A stretch of 38,304 nucleotides of DNA, taken from positions 1 to 38,304 of the IMG/VR virus record IMGVR_UViG_3300032284_000577; one strand, given 5' to 3'. Shown here one piece after another: positions 1 through 6,255 of this stretch. The translations under genes and the position numbers were made by a program. Below the pieces are notes generated by a model. That model ran no database searches. It saw only the letters and a list, made by a program, of their open reading frames with translations, and had not been told where the DNA came from. How positions within the stretch are numbered: position 1 is the first letter of the stretch; each line of letters opens with the position of its first letter. Source of the DNA: a virus.

Positions 1-419
1 AATCCTTTAACGGAATTCTTACCTAGTCTAATCTGTATGATGCCATTGTAGTTGTCTTCTCTCAACAGCACGCCTTCAGTAAATTGGTAATAGGCTTCCA
101 TGTAATTCGTTTCGCCACGTGTCTTACACAAGTGTATGATTTCACGTGTGAACTTGTCCTTGCCTAGTCGGTCTATGTCTGCTTGGAGCCTGGGACTTGA
201 TCCCCAATATTCTTTCCAATCAGTTTCGACTGTTTCCCTGCGCTTGTTTTTCTTGCCTTTTAGAGGTGGTCTCTTTTTGATGGTTTTGAAGTATTTCCTG
301 CCAACGTAATCAAATCCGTTAACAGTATTAGTTATCCTATAAATGAAGCCATAATAGTTGTTGATATCCTCGGACTCAAAGGGTACGCCATTATAAGTCC
401 AAGGATTATCATATGCCAT
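1..419 (-). CDS. GIY-YIG family endonuclease (partial, 3' end outside window)
   Basis: I translated this leftward frame by hand: it opens with ATG at 417-419 and stays open to the window edge, giving about 139 residues. The GIY-YIG signature is visible as YYGFIYRI (residues 22-29, G24-F25-I26-Y27) followed by DYVGRKYF (Y38-V39-G40-R41). A downstream Glu in TNYMEAYY (E108) sits where the family's metal-binding glutamate is expected. The middle is very basic (residues 45-61). Proteins with this layout are common in T4-like phages and are usually annotated as putative SegE-type or GIY-YIG nucleases that nick or cut DNA. Whether this copy is a homing enzyme or a resident phage nuclease cannot be told. 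The ATG follows the stop of the upstream 61-aa gene by one base (TAA-T-ATG), so translation is probably coupled; the ribosome binding site is weak. Confidence 0.75.
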   Translation of the reverse strand, partial: MAYDNPWTYNGVPFESEDINNYYGFIYRITNTVNGFDYVGRKYFKTIKKRPPLKGKKNKRRETVETDWKEYWGSSPRLQADIDRLGKDKFTREIIHLCKTRGETNYMEAYYQFTEGVLLREDNYNGIIQIRLGKNSVKG

Positions 420-420
420 A

Positions 421-606
421 TTACTTGCCTGTCATCGCGTTTTTCTTTTCTTGGATTTCTGCACGTCTAGCTTTGGCTAGTTTAGCTAAATCACCTAGTG
501 CGCCACGAGCACGTGCCGCTGCTGCTTTAACGCCTTTGCCTTCAAATTTTTCTGATTCTGCTTTGTATAACTCAACTGCTGCTAAAATATCGTCATGAAT
601 TGCCAT
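421..606 (-). CDS. small histone H1-like (Hc1-type) DNA-binding protein
   Basis: This 61-residue, Ala/Lys-rich, probably all-helical protein has an N-terminal amphipathic stretch, then KFEGKGVKAAAARARGAL (residues 20-37), and ends with KLAKARRAEIQEKKNAM (residues 42-58). The pattern KF-x-KG-x-KAA-x-RARxAL...LAK...R.EIQ..KN matches my memory of Hc1/histone-H1-like small proteins found in Bacteroidetes and in many T4-like phages. Such proteins are thought to bind or condense DNA, but I know of no proven role for this phage subfamily. A good Shine-Dalgarno (AAGGAAAA, about 613-620) precedes the ATG at 604-606. It sits 2 bases after the next upstream gene and 1 base before the GIY-YIG gene, so the three small genes look like one operon tail. 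Confidence 0.6.
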   Translation of the reverse strand: MAIHDDILAAVELYKAESEKFEGKGVKAAAARARGALGDLAKLAKARRAEIQEKKNAMTGK

Positions 607-608
607 TT

Positions 609-824
609 TTATTTTCCTTGTGTTAATTTTGTTGCTTTCATTGCTGTTTGTCTTGCTATTTCTCTAGTGATCTTTGCTCGATCTTTTTTTCTTTGTGTTT
701 TTTCTATCAGAGCCGTTAATTTTTCGATGTTGAGTGTTCTTAGTCTAGGTTTACCACTTTTATAAACTAATGGATTATTGTGCCTTTTACTTGGATGTAA
801 TCTAGCTGTTGCTCCGCCTGCCAT
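609..824 (-). CDS. small basic protein of unknown function
   Basis: This 71-residue protein is strongly basic: about 19 Lys/Arg against 4 Asp/Glu. The N-terminal half (ATARLHPSKRHNNPLVYKSG, residues 5-24) looks extended. Residues about 31-69 look like one or two charged helices (ALIEKTQRKKDRAKITREIA). No motif I recognise. The start is well supported: AAGGAG lies just upstream of the ATG at 822-824 (plus-strand positions about 832-838). It lies between gp46 (54-base gap) and the Hc1-like gene (2-base gap). Basicity and company suggest nucleic acid binding, but that is inference only. Confidence 0.6.
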   Translation of the reverse strand: MAGGATARLHPSKRHNNPLVYKSGKPRLRTLNIEKLTALIEKTQRKKDRAKITREIARQTAMKATKLTQGK

Positions 825-878
825 ATGTTTCTCCTTGCTGTAATGTTATATATGATCTTGCATTTTACACTGGTATAA

Positions 879-2651
879 TTATGATATTTCAGTGTCACTA
901 CCATAGCTGGTGTAGCCATTTTCTTTAACCACTTTGAATATTTGATTGACTCGTCCGCCTAGTTCATCACGATGTGACACTAACCAAATTGATTTATGTG
1001 ATTCACGTGACATCTTTTTAAGTATGGCCAACGAGTTTTCTACACCGCTTGAATCTAATCCACTGTCGATCAATTCATCTATAAACAATAAATTGATTGG
1101 TTGATATAGACTTTCCCATACATCACGGAAACTCCACGACAATGAAAGTATCAATCTATTACGCTCACCTCGACTTAGATTATCAAAGTCCAGTTCACGT
1201 CCTAGTTCTGTGATGTTTACAGTTAAATCATTCATAAACACCACGGTATGGGGTAAGCCAATACGATCTAGGTACTGGCTTAATCTCGCGTTCAAGTAGC
1301 TGAGATTTTGATCGATGATGCGTTTACGCACAAAACTATCTTTATTAGTCAATAGTTTATACAAGAACTCTTGATGGTCTTTGATGCGTGTTAGCTCATT
1401 CATATTAGTATAATCAATTTCTGCTAGTGCAGTTGATTTCATTTCTTCAATCTGTTCACTATAAGGATCTTCTTCTGCAGATTTGGTTTCGATCTGTGAC
1501 TGTAAGTTAGCCAATGAACTACGATGATGGATAGCATCTTCTTCTTTGTCATAATAGACTTTAGGTTGTATGCCAAGCTCACCAATTTCTTTGAGTGCAC
1601 CTGTTAATTCTATCCATTGTCCGTTGGTAGTCAGATATTGCTGTGCAGCTTCTTGTAGAGCTTTTTCTTTACCTGCCAGGACTTCTTCATGTTTCTCATC
1701 ATGTAAATCTTGACCACAGGCATAACATTTATGTGCTTTGAGATCTTCTATCTCTTCTTTTAATTTTGTGATAGTCTTTTCTTCTCTGGTTTGATCTTGT
1801 TCTGCACGTGCTATAGCTTTGTTTAAGTCTGCGATATCTTTTTGTTTTTGATCATAAGCTGACAATTCTTTATGTGCGGCAATTTCAGCATCAATATCTA
1901 ATTTAAGTAATTCGTCTAAGGCTGATTGAAGTTTAGCAACATCATCTCGGTGTTTGGTCAACCAAAGCATCTGACGACGTTGCAGACTTTCGATCTGTTC
2001 TTCGATACGTTTGTTAGCATCTTGCACTGCTTTGATATTAAACTCTTCCTGCTGTATGGCGTCCCTTGTGGCCTTACTTTGCTCTTTAAGTGACTCAGCT
2101 TTCTCACTTAATAAGGTAATACCCAGCAGTTGTTCGATTATCTCCCGTTGATTATTGGGTTTCAGTGCAAGAAATGGTTCAGTGTAGGTATTAAGTGCTA
2201 CTACGTGTTTGAACATTTCGTGACTCATGCCCAGCAAGCGTTCAATTTCTAATTGTGTTTCTCTGCTGTCACCTTGGCTGTTATCGTCTTTGGCTTCACG
2301 TTCTTCATCACCTACATAGAATTTTAATGTATTGGGCTTACGTCCGCGTTCAATACGATATGATTGCCCGTCTTTTTCAAAATCGATAGTGACCAACATG
2401 GCCTTGCTGTTGGTCTTGTTGACTAAATTGTCTCTGCGTATGTTGGTCAGGGCTTGACCATAAAGGGCATACGAAAGGGCATTGATGATAGTGGTCTTGC
2501 CTGTACCATTACGTGCACCACTGTCATCACCACCAAGGTCAATGTTTTCACCCAAGACCAATGTTAGATCCTGGCGATCAAAATCCACAGCCTGGGTACT
2601 ATTACCCACGCTCATGAAGTTCTTAACTGTGAGGTATTTTATACGGAACAA
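879..2651 (-). CDS. gp46: gp46-like recombination endonuclease ATPase subunit (SbcC/Rad50 family)
   Basis: The protein has 590 aa with the complete Rad50/SbcC layout. An N-terminal ATPase lobe carries a P-loop ARNGTGKTT (residues 46-54). Charged coiled-coil arms run through roughly residues 185-300 and 320-430, with a zinc-hook CYAC at 309-312 between them. The C-terminal lobe has the ABC signature LSRGERNRL (492-500), Walker B LLFIDELID (521-529, D525/E526) and a switch histidine in LVSHRDE (H560). In T4, gp46 and gp47 process DNA ends for recombination-dependent replication and host DNA breakdown. The start codon is TTG (2649-2651): no upstream in-frame ATG is near, and the family's opening block (FRIKYLTVKNFMSVG) begins right there. 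The gp47 stop lies 1 base upstream, so coupled translation is likely. A Gly/Asp-rich insert (about residues 35-45) precedes the P-loop. Confidence 0.95.
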   Translation of the reverse strand: MFRIKYLTVKNFMSVGNSTQAVDFDRQDLTLVLGENIDLGGDDSGARNGTGKTTIINALSYALYGQALTNIRRDNLVNKTNSKAMLVTIDFEKDGQSYRIERGRKPNTLKFYVGDEEREAKDDNSQGDSRETQLEIERLLGMSHEMFKHVVALNTYTEPFLALKPNNQREIIEQLLGITLLSEKAESLKEQSKATRDAIQQEEFNIKAVQDANKRIEEQIESLQRRQMLWLTKHRDDVAKLQSALDELLKLDIDAEIAAHKELSAYDQKQKDIADLNKAIARAEQDQTREEKTITKLKEEIEDLKAHKCYACGQDLHDEKHEEVLAGKEKALQEAAQQYLTTNGQWIELTGALKEIGELGIQPKVYYDKEEDAIHHRSSLANLQSQIETKSAEEDPYSEQIEEMKSTALAEIDYTNMNELTRIKDHQEFLYKLLTNKDSFVRKRIIDQNLSYLNARLSQYLDRIGLPHTVVFMNDLTVNITELGRELDFDNLSRGERNRLILSLSWSFRDVWESLYQPINLLFIDELIDSGLDSSGVENSLAILKKMSRESHKSIWLVSHRDELGGRVNQIFKVVKENGYTSYGSDTEIS

Positions 2652-2652
2652 A

Positions 2653-3669
2653 TTATAGATGCCTATAGATATCTAATAATAGATTTGGATCATAATGATC
2701 GCTGTTGATATTGGTGATCTGATTGGTCACGATGGTGTCAATACTTTCAAACTGTATATTGCCCAGCATGATATCACTGCCCACAGTGGTATCTTTGACT
2801 GGTAATAGAGTCAATTCACGCAGACTATATGTGCCTACAAAAGTTTCTTTGATAAAGGTAGCTTCTTCATAGCTGATGTCAATGTCGAGATTGACACGGC
2901 AGTGCATATTTGGTAACAGCAATGCTTCTGGAGTTTTGAGTATGTCACTTAAATTGTACACACGATACTTAGGCTGTCCTGGCCAACTGCGATATTCTAC
3001 AGGCTCACCCCAAGTGATGATGGCCATACCGCGGTCATCATCACCGGCATCTGCATAATTGTGCGGAAAACAATTACCAATATAGGTAATGTTACTGCGT
3101 GTCTGGCGTTTATGGAAGTGTCCTGTGAACACCTGCTCTACCCCACCAAATGCTTCTGTTTTGATCTCACCAGTATCAGGCATGGCTACCATGGCATTCA
3201 TATAAAAGTGCGGTAGTTCTAGATGCCCAAACATGTATTTGGCTTCGATCTTGTGCACCTTCTTATGATCATCACCTACCAACCAAGGCACGATACTGAC
3301 ATCACCTTCTTTGTAAAAATCATTGATAATTTCAATGTTGGGAATATGTCGTGCCCATTCTGCTGATTGTATATCACGCTTGTCACGATAGTATAAATCG
3401 TGATTGCCTGGAATAAAGAACACACGATCAAATGCTTTGCCTAATAACTCTAAGGCAGTAAGACTATAATTCAGCGTGACTATGTTGATGGCTGCACGAT
3501 TGTTATGCCAATCACCTGTCATGAAACAGGTTTCACAGCCCTCTGCCTTGGCAGTTTCGATAAACCACTTGACAAAGTTAAGACAATCGTCGTTATGTGT
3601 TTGGCTGTTTGATTTGAGTCCAAAATGGATGTCAGTCAGAACAGCCGCTTTCTTGAATAGATTAGCCAT
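2653..3669 (-). CDS. gp47: gp47-like recombination endonuclease nuclease subunit (SbcD/Mre11 family)
   Basis: The protein has 338 aa, close to T4 gp47 (339 aa). The five calcineurin-like phosphoesterase motifs are all visible: DIH (D13, H15), GDWHNNR (D53, H55), GNHD (N89, H90, D91), GHLELPH (H149) and GHFH (H184, H186). These are the metal ligands of the Mre11 two-metal nuclease site, so the enzyme looks intact. It should pair with the product of the next gene (gp46) as a DNA-end-processing 3'-5' exonuclease/endonuclease for recombination-dependent replication. It starts at ATG 3667-3669, 50 bases after the gp55 gene ends, with no obvious Shine-Dalgarno. A sigma70-like promoter directly upstream would give an almost leaderless message. 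Confidence 0.95.
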   Translation of the reverse strand: MANLFKKAAVLTDIHFGLKSNSQTHNDDCLNFVKWFIETAKAEGCETCFMTGDWHNNRAAINIVTLNYSLTALELLGKAFDRVFFIPGNHDLYYRDKRDIQSAEWARHIPNIEIINDFYKEGDVSIVPWLVGDDHKKVHKIEAKYMFGHLELPHFYMNAMVAMPDTGEIKTEAFGGVEQVFTGHFHKRQTRSNITYIGNCFPHNYADAGDDDRGMAIITWGEPVEYRSWPGQPKYRVYNLSDILKTPEALLLPNMHCRVNLDIDISYEEATFIKETFVGTYSLRELTLLPVKDTTVGSDIMLGNIQFESIDTIVTNQITNINSDHYDPNLLLDIYRHL

Positions 3670-3675
3670 TTATAT

Positions 3676-3704
3676 AGTATACGTTAGTTAAGATCAATGT
3701 GCAA
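3676..3704 (-). promoter_or_regulatory. possible sigma70-like promoter for gp47-gp46
   Basis: Read leftward, TTGCAC (plus-strand 3699-3704) and TATACT (3676-3681) are separated by 17 bases. The predicted start would fall on or next to the A of the gp47 ATG. The -10 is good and the -35 matches in only three of six positions. It lies in the 50-base gap between gp55 and gp47. The missing Shine-Dalgarno at gp47 would fit a leaderless transcript, but the gene could equally be read through from the gp55 promoter. Confidence 0.3.
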
Positions 3705-3719
3705 CAGTGATTTTGCCGA

Positions 3720-4601
3720 TTATTCATCAGCACCATGCCCGCCGCCACCCCAATCACCTTGGCGTGTATAACTAGGAGCATAGTTGTTCATCTCTAAAAT
3801 ATCATCACGTATATTTTGATTGCGTTTCTCAATGTTTAGTACACGAGTAAAGCTGTTAGTGATAGCCGCTGTGTAATAAGCAAATGGATTCTGCGATTTA
3901 GCTTCGTCAAACTGTAGACCAATCTGGCTCAACTGTAGTAATGCTTGGCTACGCATTTCATCGTTATAGGTATAACCACGCCAGTTGCTACGAGTAGCAT
4001 AGCGTTCACATAGTTTGATAAACATGTGTGCTAGTTTAGGAGTCATCTGTCCGTGATCTTTTGAAAAATGTCCTTTTTCAATGCCACCTTTCCAGTGACT
4101 CATACCAACACAAATGGGATTTCCTTCTTCATCTACTCTGTAGTGTTTGAATGGAGGAAAATTAACTTTGGTATACTTGGTAGCACCTTTGACTATCACG
4201 GGTTCATCATACTCTGTTTCAAAGTTTTCTTCATCGGCATCGTATTCTTCTTGTGCTTTTAAGTCGGCTTTTTTCTGTTTAACATCGTCGATGGGTATAT
4301 GCTCCCACGTCATCACACGGAATACCACGTCAGTGACAGGTATTTTGGTATGCGGTACGAGGAATTCGTCCAATTTACGCTTGTTGCCTAACAGTAATTC
4401 TGCATCTTGTTGCTCTTTGGCCAGTCTTTCTGCACGCAGTTTACGTGCTTCAGTCACTGCTTTTTTAGTAATACCACTGACTCCGGTTACTATCATATCG
4501 TAGCTTTTTACTGAATCATCAATAAAACTACAGTAGGTCAATTTACTCTTGTGTATTTCCTTAAGAATATCTTTATTGTTCAAATAGTTCACTTTACGCA
4601 T
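3720..4601 (-). CDS. gp55: gp55-like RNA polymerase sigma factor for late transcription
   Basis: The protein has 293 aa. The conserved core lies in the last third: YTYNDEMRSQALLQLSQIG (residues 210-228), FDEAKSQNPFAYYTAAITNS (231-250) and FTRVLNIEKRNQNIRDDIL (251-269). This is the sigma region 2-like block of T4-type late sigma factors, which binds core RNA polymerase and reads the TATAAATA box. It is longer than T4 gp55 (185 aa): residues about 40-135 form a charged, probably coiled extension with an acidic patch (121-133). The C-terminus is Gly-rich (GDWGGGGHGADE) rather than a hydrophobic/acidic clamp-binding tail like that reported for T4 gp55. The ATG is preceded by AAGGAAA. The gene is first in the leftward run, before gp47 and gp46, and is read from its own sigma70-like promoter. 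Confidence 0.88.
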   Translation of the reverse strand: MRKVNYLNNKDILKEIHKSKLTYCSFIDDSVKSYDMIVTGVSGITKKAVTEARKLRAERLAKEQQDAELLLGNKRKLDEFLVPHTKIPVTDVVFRVMTWEHIPIDDVKQKKADLKAQEEYDADEENFETEYDEPVIVKGATKYTKVNFPPFKHYRVDEEGNPICVGMSHWKGGIEKGHFSKDHGQMTPKLAHMFIKLCERYATRSNWRGYTYNDEMRSQALLQLSQIGLQFDEAKSQNPFAYYTAAITNSFTRVLNIEKRNQNIRDDILEMNNYAPSYTRQGDWGGGGHGADE

Positions 4602-4628
4602 TGCGATGGTTTCCTTTTAACTACTACT

Positions 4629-4657
4629 ATTATATAACCTATAAATACTAAGAACAA
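4629..4657 (-). promoter_or_regulatory. sigma70-like promoter driving gp55 leftward
   Basis: Read leftward, TTGTTC (plus-strand 4652-4657) and a perfect TATAAT (4629-4634) are 17 bases apart, with predicted start near 4622. This leaves a roughly 20-base leader containing the AAGGAAA ribosome binding site of gp55. The -35 matches three of six positions, so the host polymerase may need an activator, or this may be a middle promoter. It overlaps the rightward late promoter on the other strand. Confidence 0.5.
4640..4647 (+). promoter_or_regulatory. T4-type late promoter (TATAAATA) for the virion gene run
   Basis: This is an exact match to the T4 late promoter -10 element, the only exact one I found in the window. 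By analogy with T4 spacing, transcription would begin about 6 bases after the box (near 4653). That leaves a 20-base leader with AAGAGG (4656-4661) ahead of the gp48 ATG at 4673. It stands at the head of the rightward structural genes, as expected for the site used by gp55-loaded polymerase. Confidence 0.8.
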
Positions 4658-4672
4658 GAGGTATTTGATATT

Positions 4673-5947
4673 ATGGCTGACACAGTAGTAGATTACACCG
4701 CAGGCGGATATGTAGCAACAGGCCCTGATTTTACCCCCGTATCGGTGGGAGGAAATCAACTTCCTGGTGAAACTGCTGTGGCTGTGACCCCTCCTTACAC
4801 TGAAGCACCTGCGCCAGATTATAGCACAGCAGGCGGGTATGTTCCAGGAGAGGTGGGCAGTATTGGTGGTGGCTATGATCCTAACAATCCCAGCTATGGT
4901 GATTCAGCTAACAGCATCGGCGGAGATGCGGCCATCACTGATCAAAGTGTCATAGGACCAAATTTTGATCAAGGTGCAGGCGGATATGTGCCTGGTCAAG
5001 AAATATCAACAGGCGGTGGCTATGATCCCAGCACAGCAGGACTAAGTGACCCAACCAATGCCCGTAATGCTATTTCTGGACTGAATCCTGGAGGGGCATG
5101 CAGTGCGGCTCCAACGGACCCAAGTGTGGCTTTCCAAACGATGAACGGTACCCAAGGAGCAGGCTCAGCGGCTGACACGGATTGGCGTGTACGAATCAGC
5201 CTAGCTGACAATGCCAAGATATTTTATAAAGATCCTTCAGGATCCAATCTGATCATGGCTCCGTTAGTTGGCACCAGCGGAGTGATATTTCCGTATACAC
5301 CAACGATCACAGTGACACATGCGGCCAATTATAGCTCATCTCAATTGACACACAGCAATTATAATTTACAATTTTTTAACAACAGTGAAGTGCAAGACAT
5401 TACCATCACAGGTGATTTTACAGTACAAAGTGCAGAAGAGGGTCAGTATTTGATGGCTGCTATCTACTTCTTCCGTTCAGCTACTAAAATGTTCTTTGGC
5501 AGCGGTAACAATGTAGGCAATCCGCCACCAATAGTATTTTTAGATGGGTATGGTAGTCACTATTTCCCACATGTGCCCTGTGTGTTGTCAAACTTCAGTC
5601 ACACTCTGAACAGCGATGTTGATTATATCGAAGTACCGATCACCACAACCACTTTGACAGCAGTTTCACCAACAGCACCAAATACCAGCGTACAACTATC
5701 CGCAGAAGAACAACAGTATGTACCTGCCTTGTTGAAAACTACTCCTACACCACAACAACAAGCGGCAGCACCGTCAACCATACAACCTATAATCAAAACT
5801 AGCCGTGTGCCAACCAGTAGCCAAGTCAGCATAACATTAAAACCAGTTTACAGTCGCAAAAATCTACATGATAGATTTGATCTTAATAAATTTGCCGCAG
5901 GTGGATTATTACAAGATAAAGCCAACGGTTACGGAGGATTCATCTAA
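4673..5947 (+). CDS. gp48: gp48-like baseplate tail-tube cap protein
   Basis: The protein has 424 aa. Residues 1-170 are low-complexity and Gly/Pro/Ala/Tyr-rich, with AGGYVPG...GGGYDP repeats. The folded core begins near 171 (WRVRISLADNAKIFYKD). It includes GVIFPYTPTITVTHAANY (203-220) and ITGDFTVQSAEEGQYLMAAI (245-264) followed by YFFRSATKMFFG (265-276), the pattern I associate with gp48/gp54-type tube initiators of T4-like phages of aquatic bacteria. Residues about 340-395 are again disordered and Gln/Pro/Thr-rich, and the end (SRKNLHDRFDLNKFAAGG) is charged. T4 gp48 (364 aa) caps the central baseplate hub so that the tail tube can polymerise. Position directly before gp53 and gp5 supports a baseplate role. 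gp54 is the main alternative. The TAA stop shares its last base with the gp53 start. Confidence 0.6.
   Translation: MADTVVDYTAGGYVATGPDFTPVSVGGNQLPGETAVAVTPPYTEAPAPDYSTAGGYVPGEVGSIGGGYDPNNPSYGDSANSIGGDAAITDQSVIGPNFDQGAGGYVPGQEISTGGGYDPSTAGLSDPTNARNAISGLNPGGACSAAPTDPSVAFQTMNGTQGAGSAADTDWRVRISLADNAKIFYKDPSGSNLIMAPLVGTSGVIFPYTPTITVTHAANYSSSQLTHSNYNLQFFNNSEVQDITITGDFTVQSAEEGQYLMAAIYFFRSATKMFFGSGNNVGNPPPIVFLDGYGSHYFPHVPCVLSNFSHTLNSDVDYIEVPITTTTLTAVSPTAPNTSVQLSAEEQQYVPALLKTTPTPQQQAAAPSTIQPIIKTSRVPTSSQVSITLKPVYSRKNLHDRFDLNKFAAGGLLQDKANGYGGFI
4829..5029 (+). repeat. Imperfect GGY-rich repeat inside the gp48-like gene
   Basis: Two 18-residue units, AGGYVPGEVGSIGGGYDP (4829-4882) and AGGYVPGQEISTGGGYDP (4976-5029), start 49 residues apart. 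A looser AGGY copy sits at the extreme N-terminus (residues 10-13). Similar AGGYAP and GGYDPN motifs recur at the N-terminus of the 1059-aa protein two genes downstream. Confidence 0.75.
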
Positions 5948-6252
5948 TGAGTTCAGTATCATATAAACAAACTAGTCCCTATTTCAAAACACAAACCTAT
6001 GGATTCTTTTTAGATGTAGCAGATATTCCTACGATACCACACGTGGCCAGCGATGTGGTATATAAGATCGATGCGATCTACAAAAATCGTCCAGACTTAT
6101 TGGCTTATGACCTATATGCTGATGCAGCCCTATGGTGGGTGTTTGCTGTACGCAACCCCAACACTCTACAAGATCCTGTTTTCGATTTCTTACCTGGTAC
6201 CACTATATTCATTCCTAAAAAAGAAACGTTGACAGCAGCATTGGGGTTATAA
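5947..6252 (+). CDS. gp53: gp53-like baseplate wedge protein (short form)
   Basis: The protein has 101 aa. The stretch YKIDAIYKNRPDLLAYDLY (about residues 39-57), then ALWWVFAVRNPNTLQDPVFD (61-80) and LPGTTIFIPKKETL (82-95), matches gp53 homologues of T4-like phages of aquatic bacteria and has the look of a LysM-like fold. T4 gp53 (196 aa) binds at the inner edge of each wedge and helps join six wedges around the hub; this version is about half that length. Its ATG overlaps the gp48 stop by one base (TAATG), with GGAGG at about 5934-5938 as a strong ribosome binding site, so the two are translationally coupled. The next gene starts 3 bases after its stop. Confidence 0.75.
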   Translation: MSSVSYKQTSPYFKTQTYGFFLDVADIPTIPHVASDVVYKIDAIYKNRPDLLAYDLYADAALWWVFAVRNPNTLQDPVFDFLPGTTIFIPKKETLTAALGL

Positions 6253-6255
6253 CCG

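Noticed and set aside
4147-4503. Plus-strand frame of 118 codons opposite gp55
   Set aside because: gp55 is clearly identified on the other strand, and this frame is a serine-rich shadow of its charged helices.
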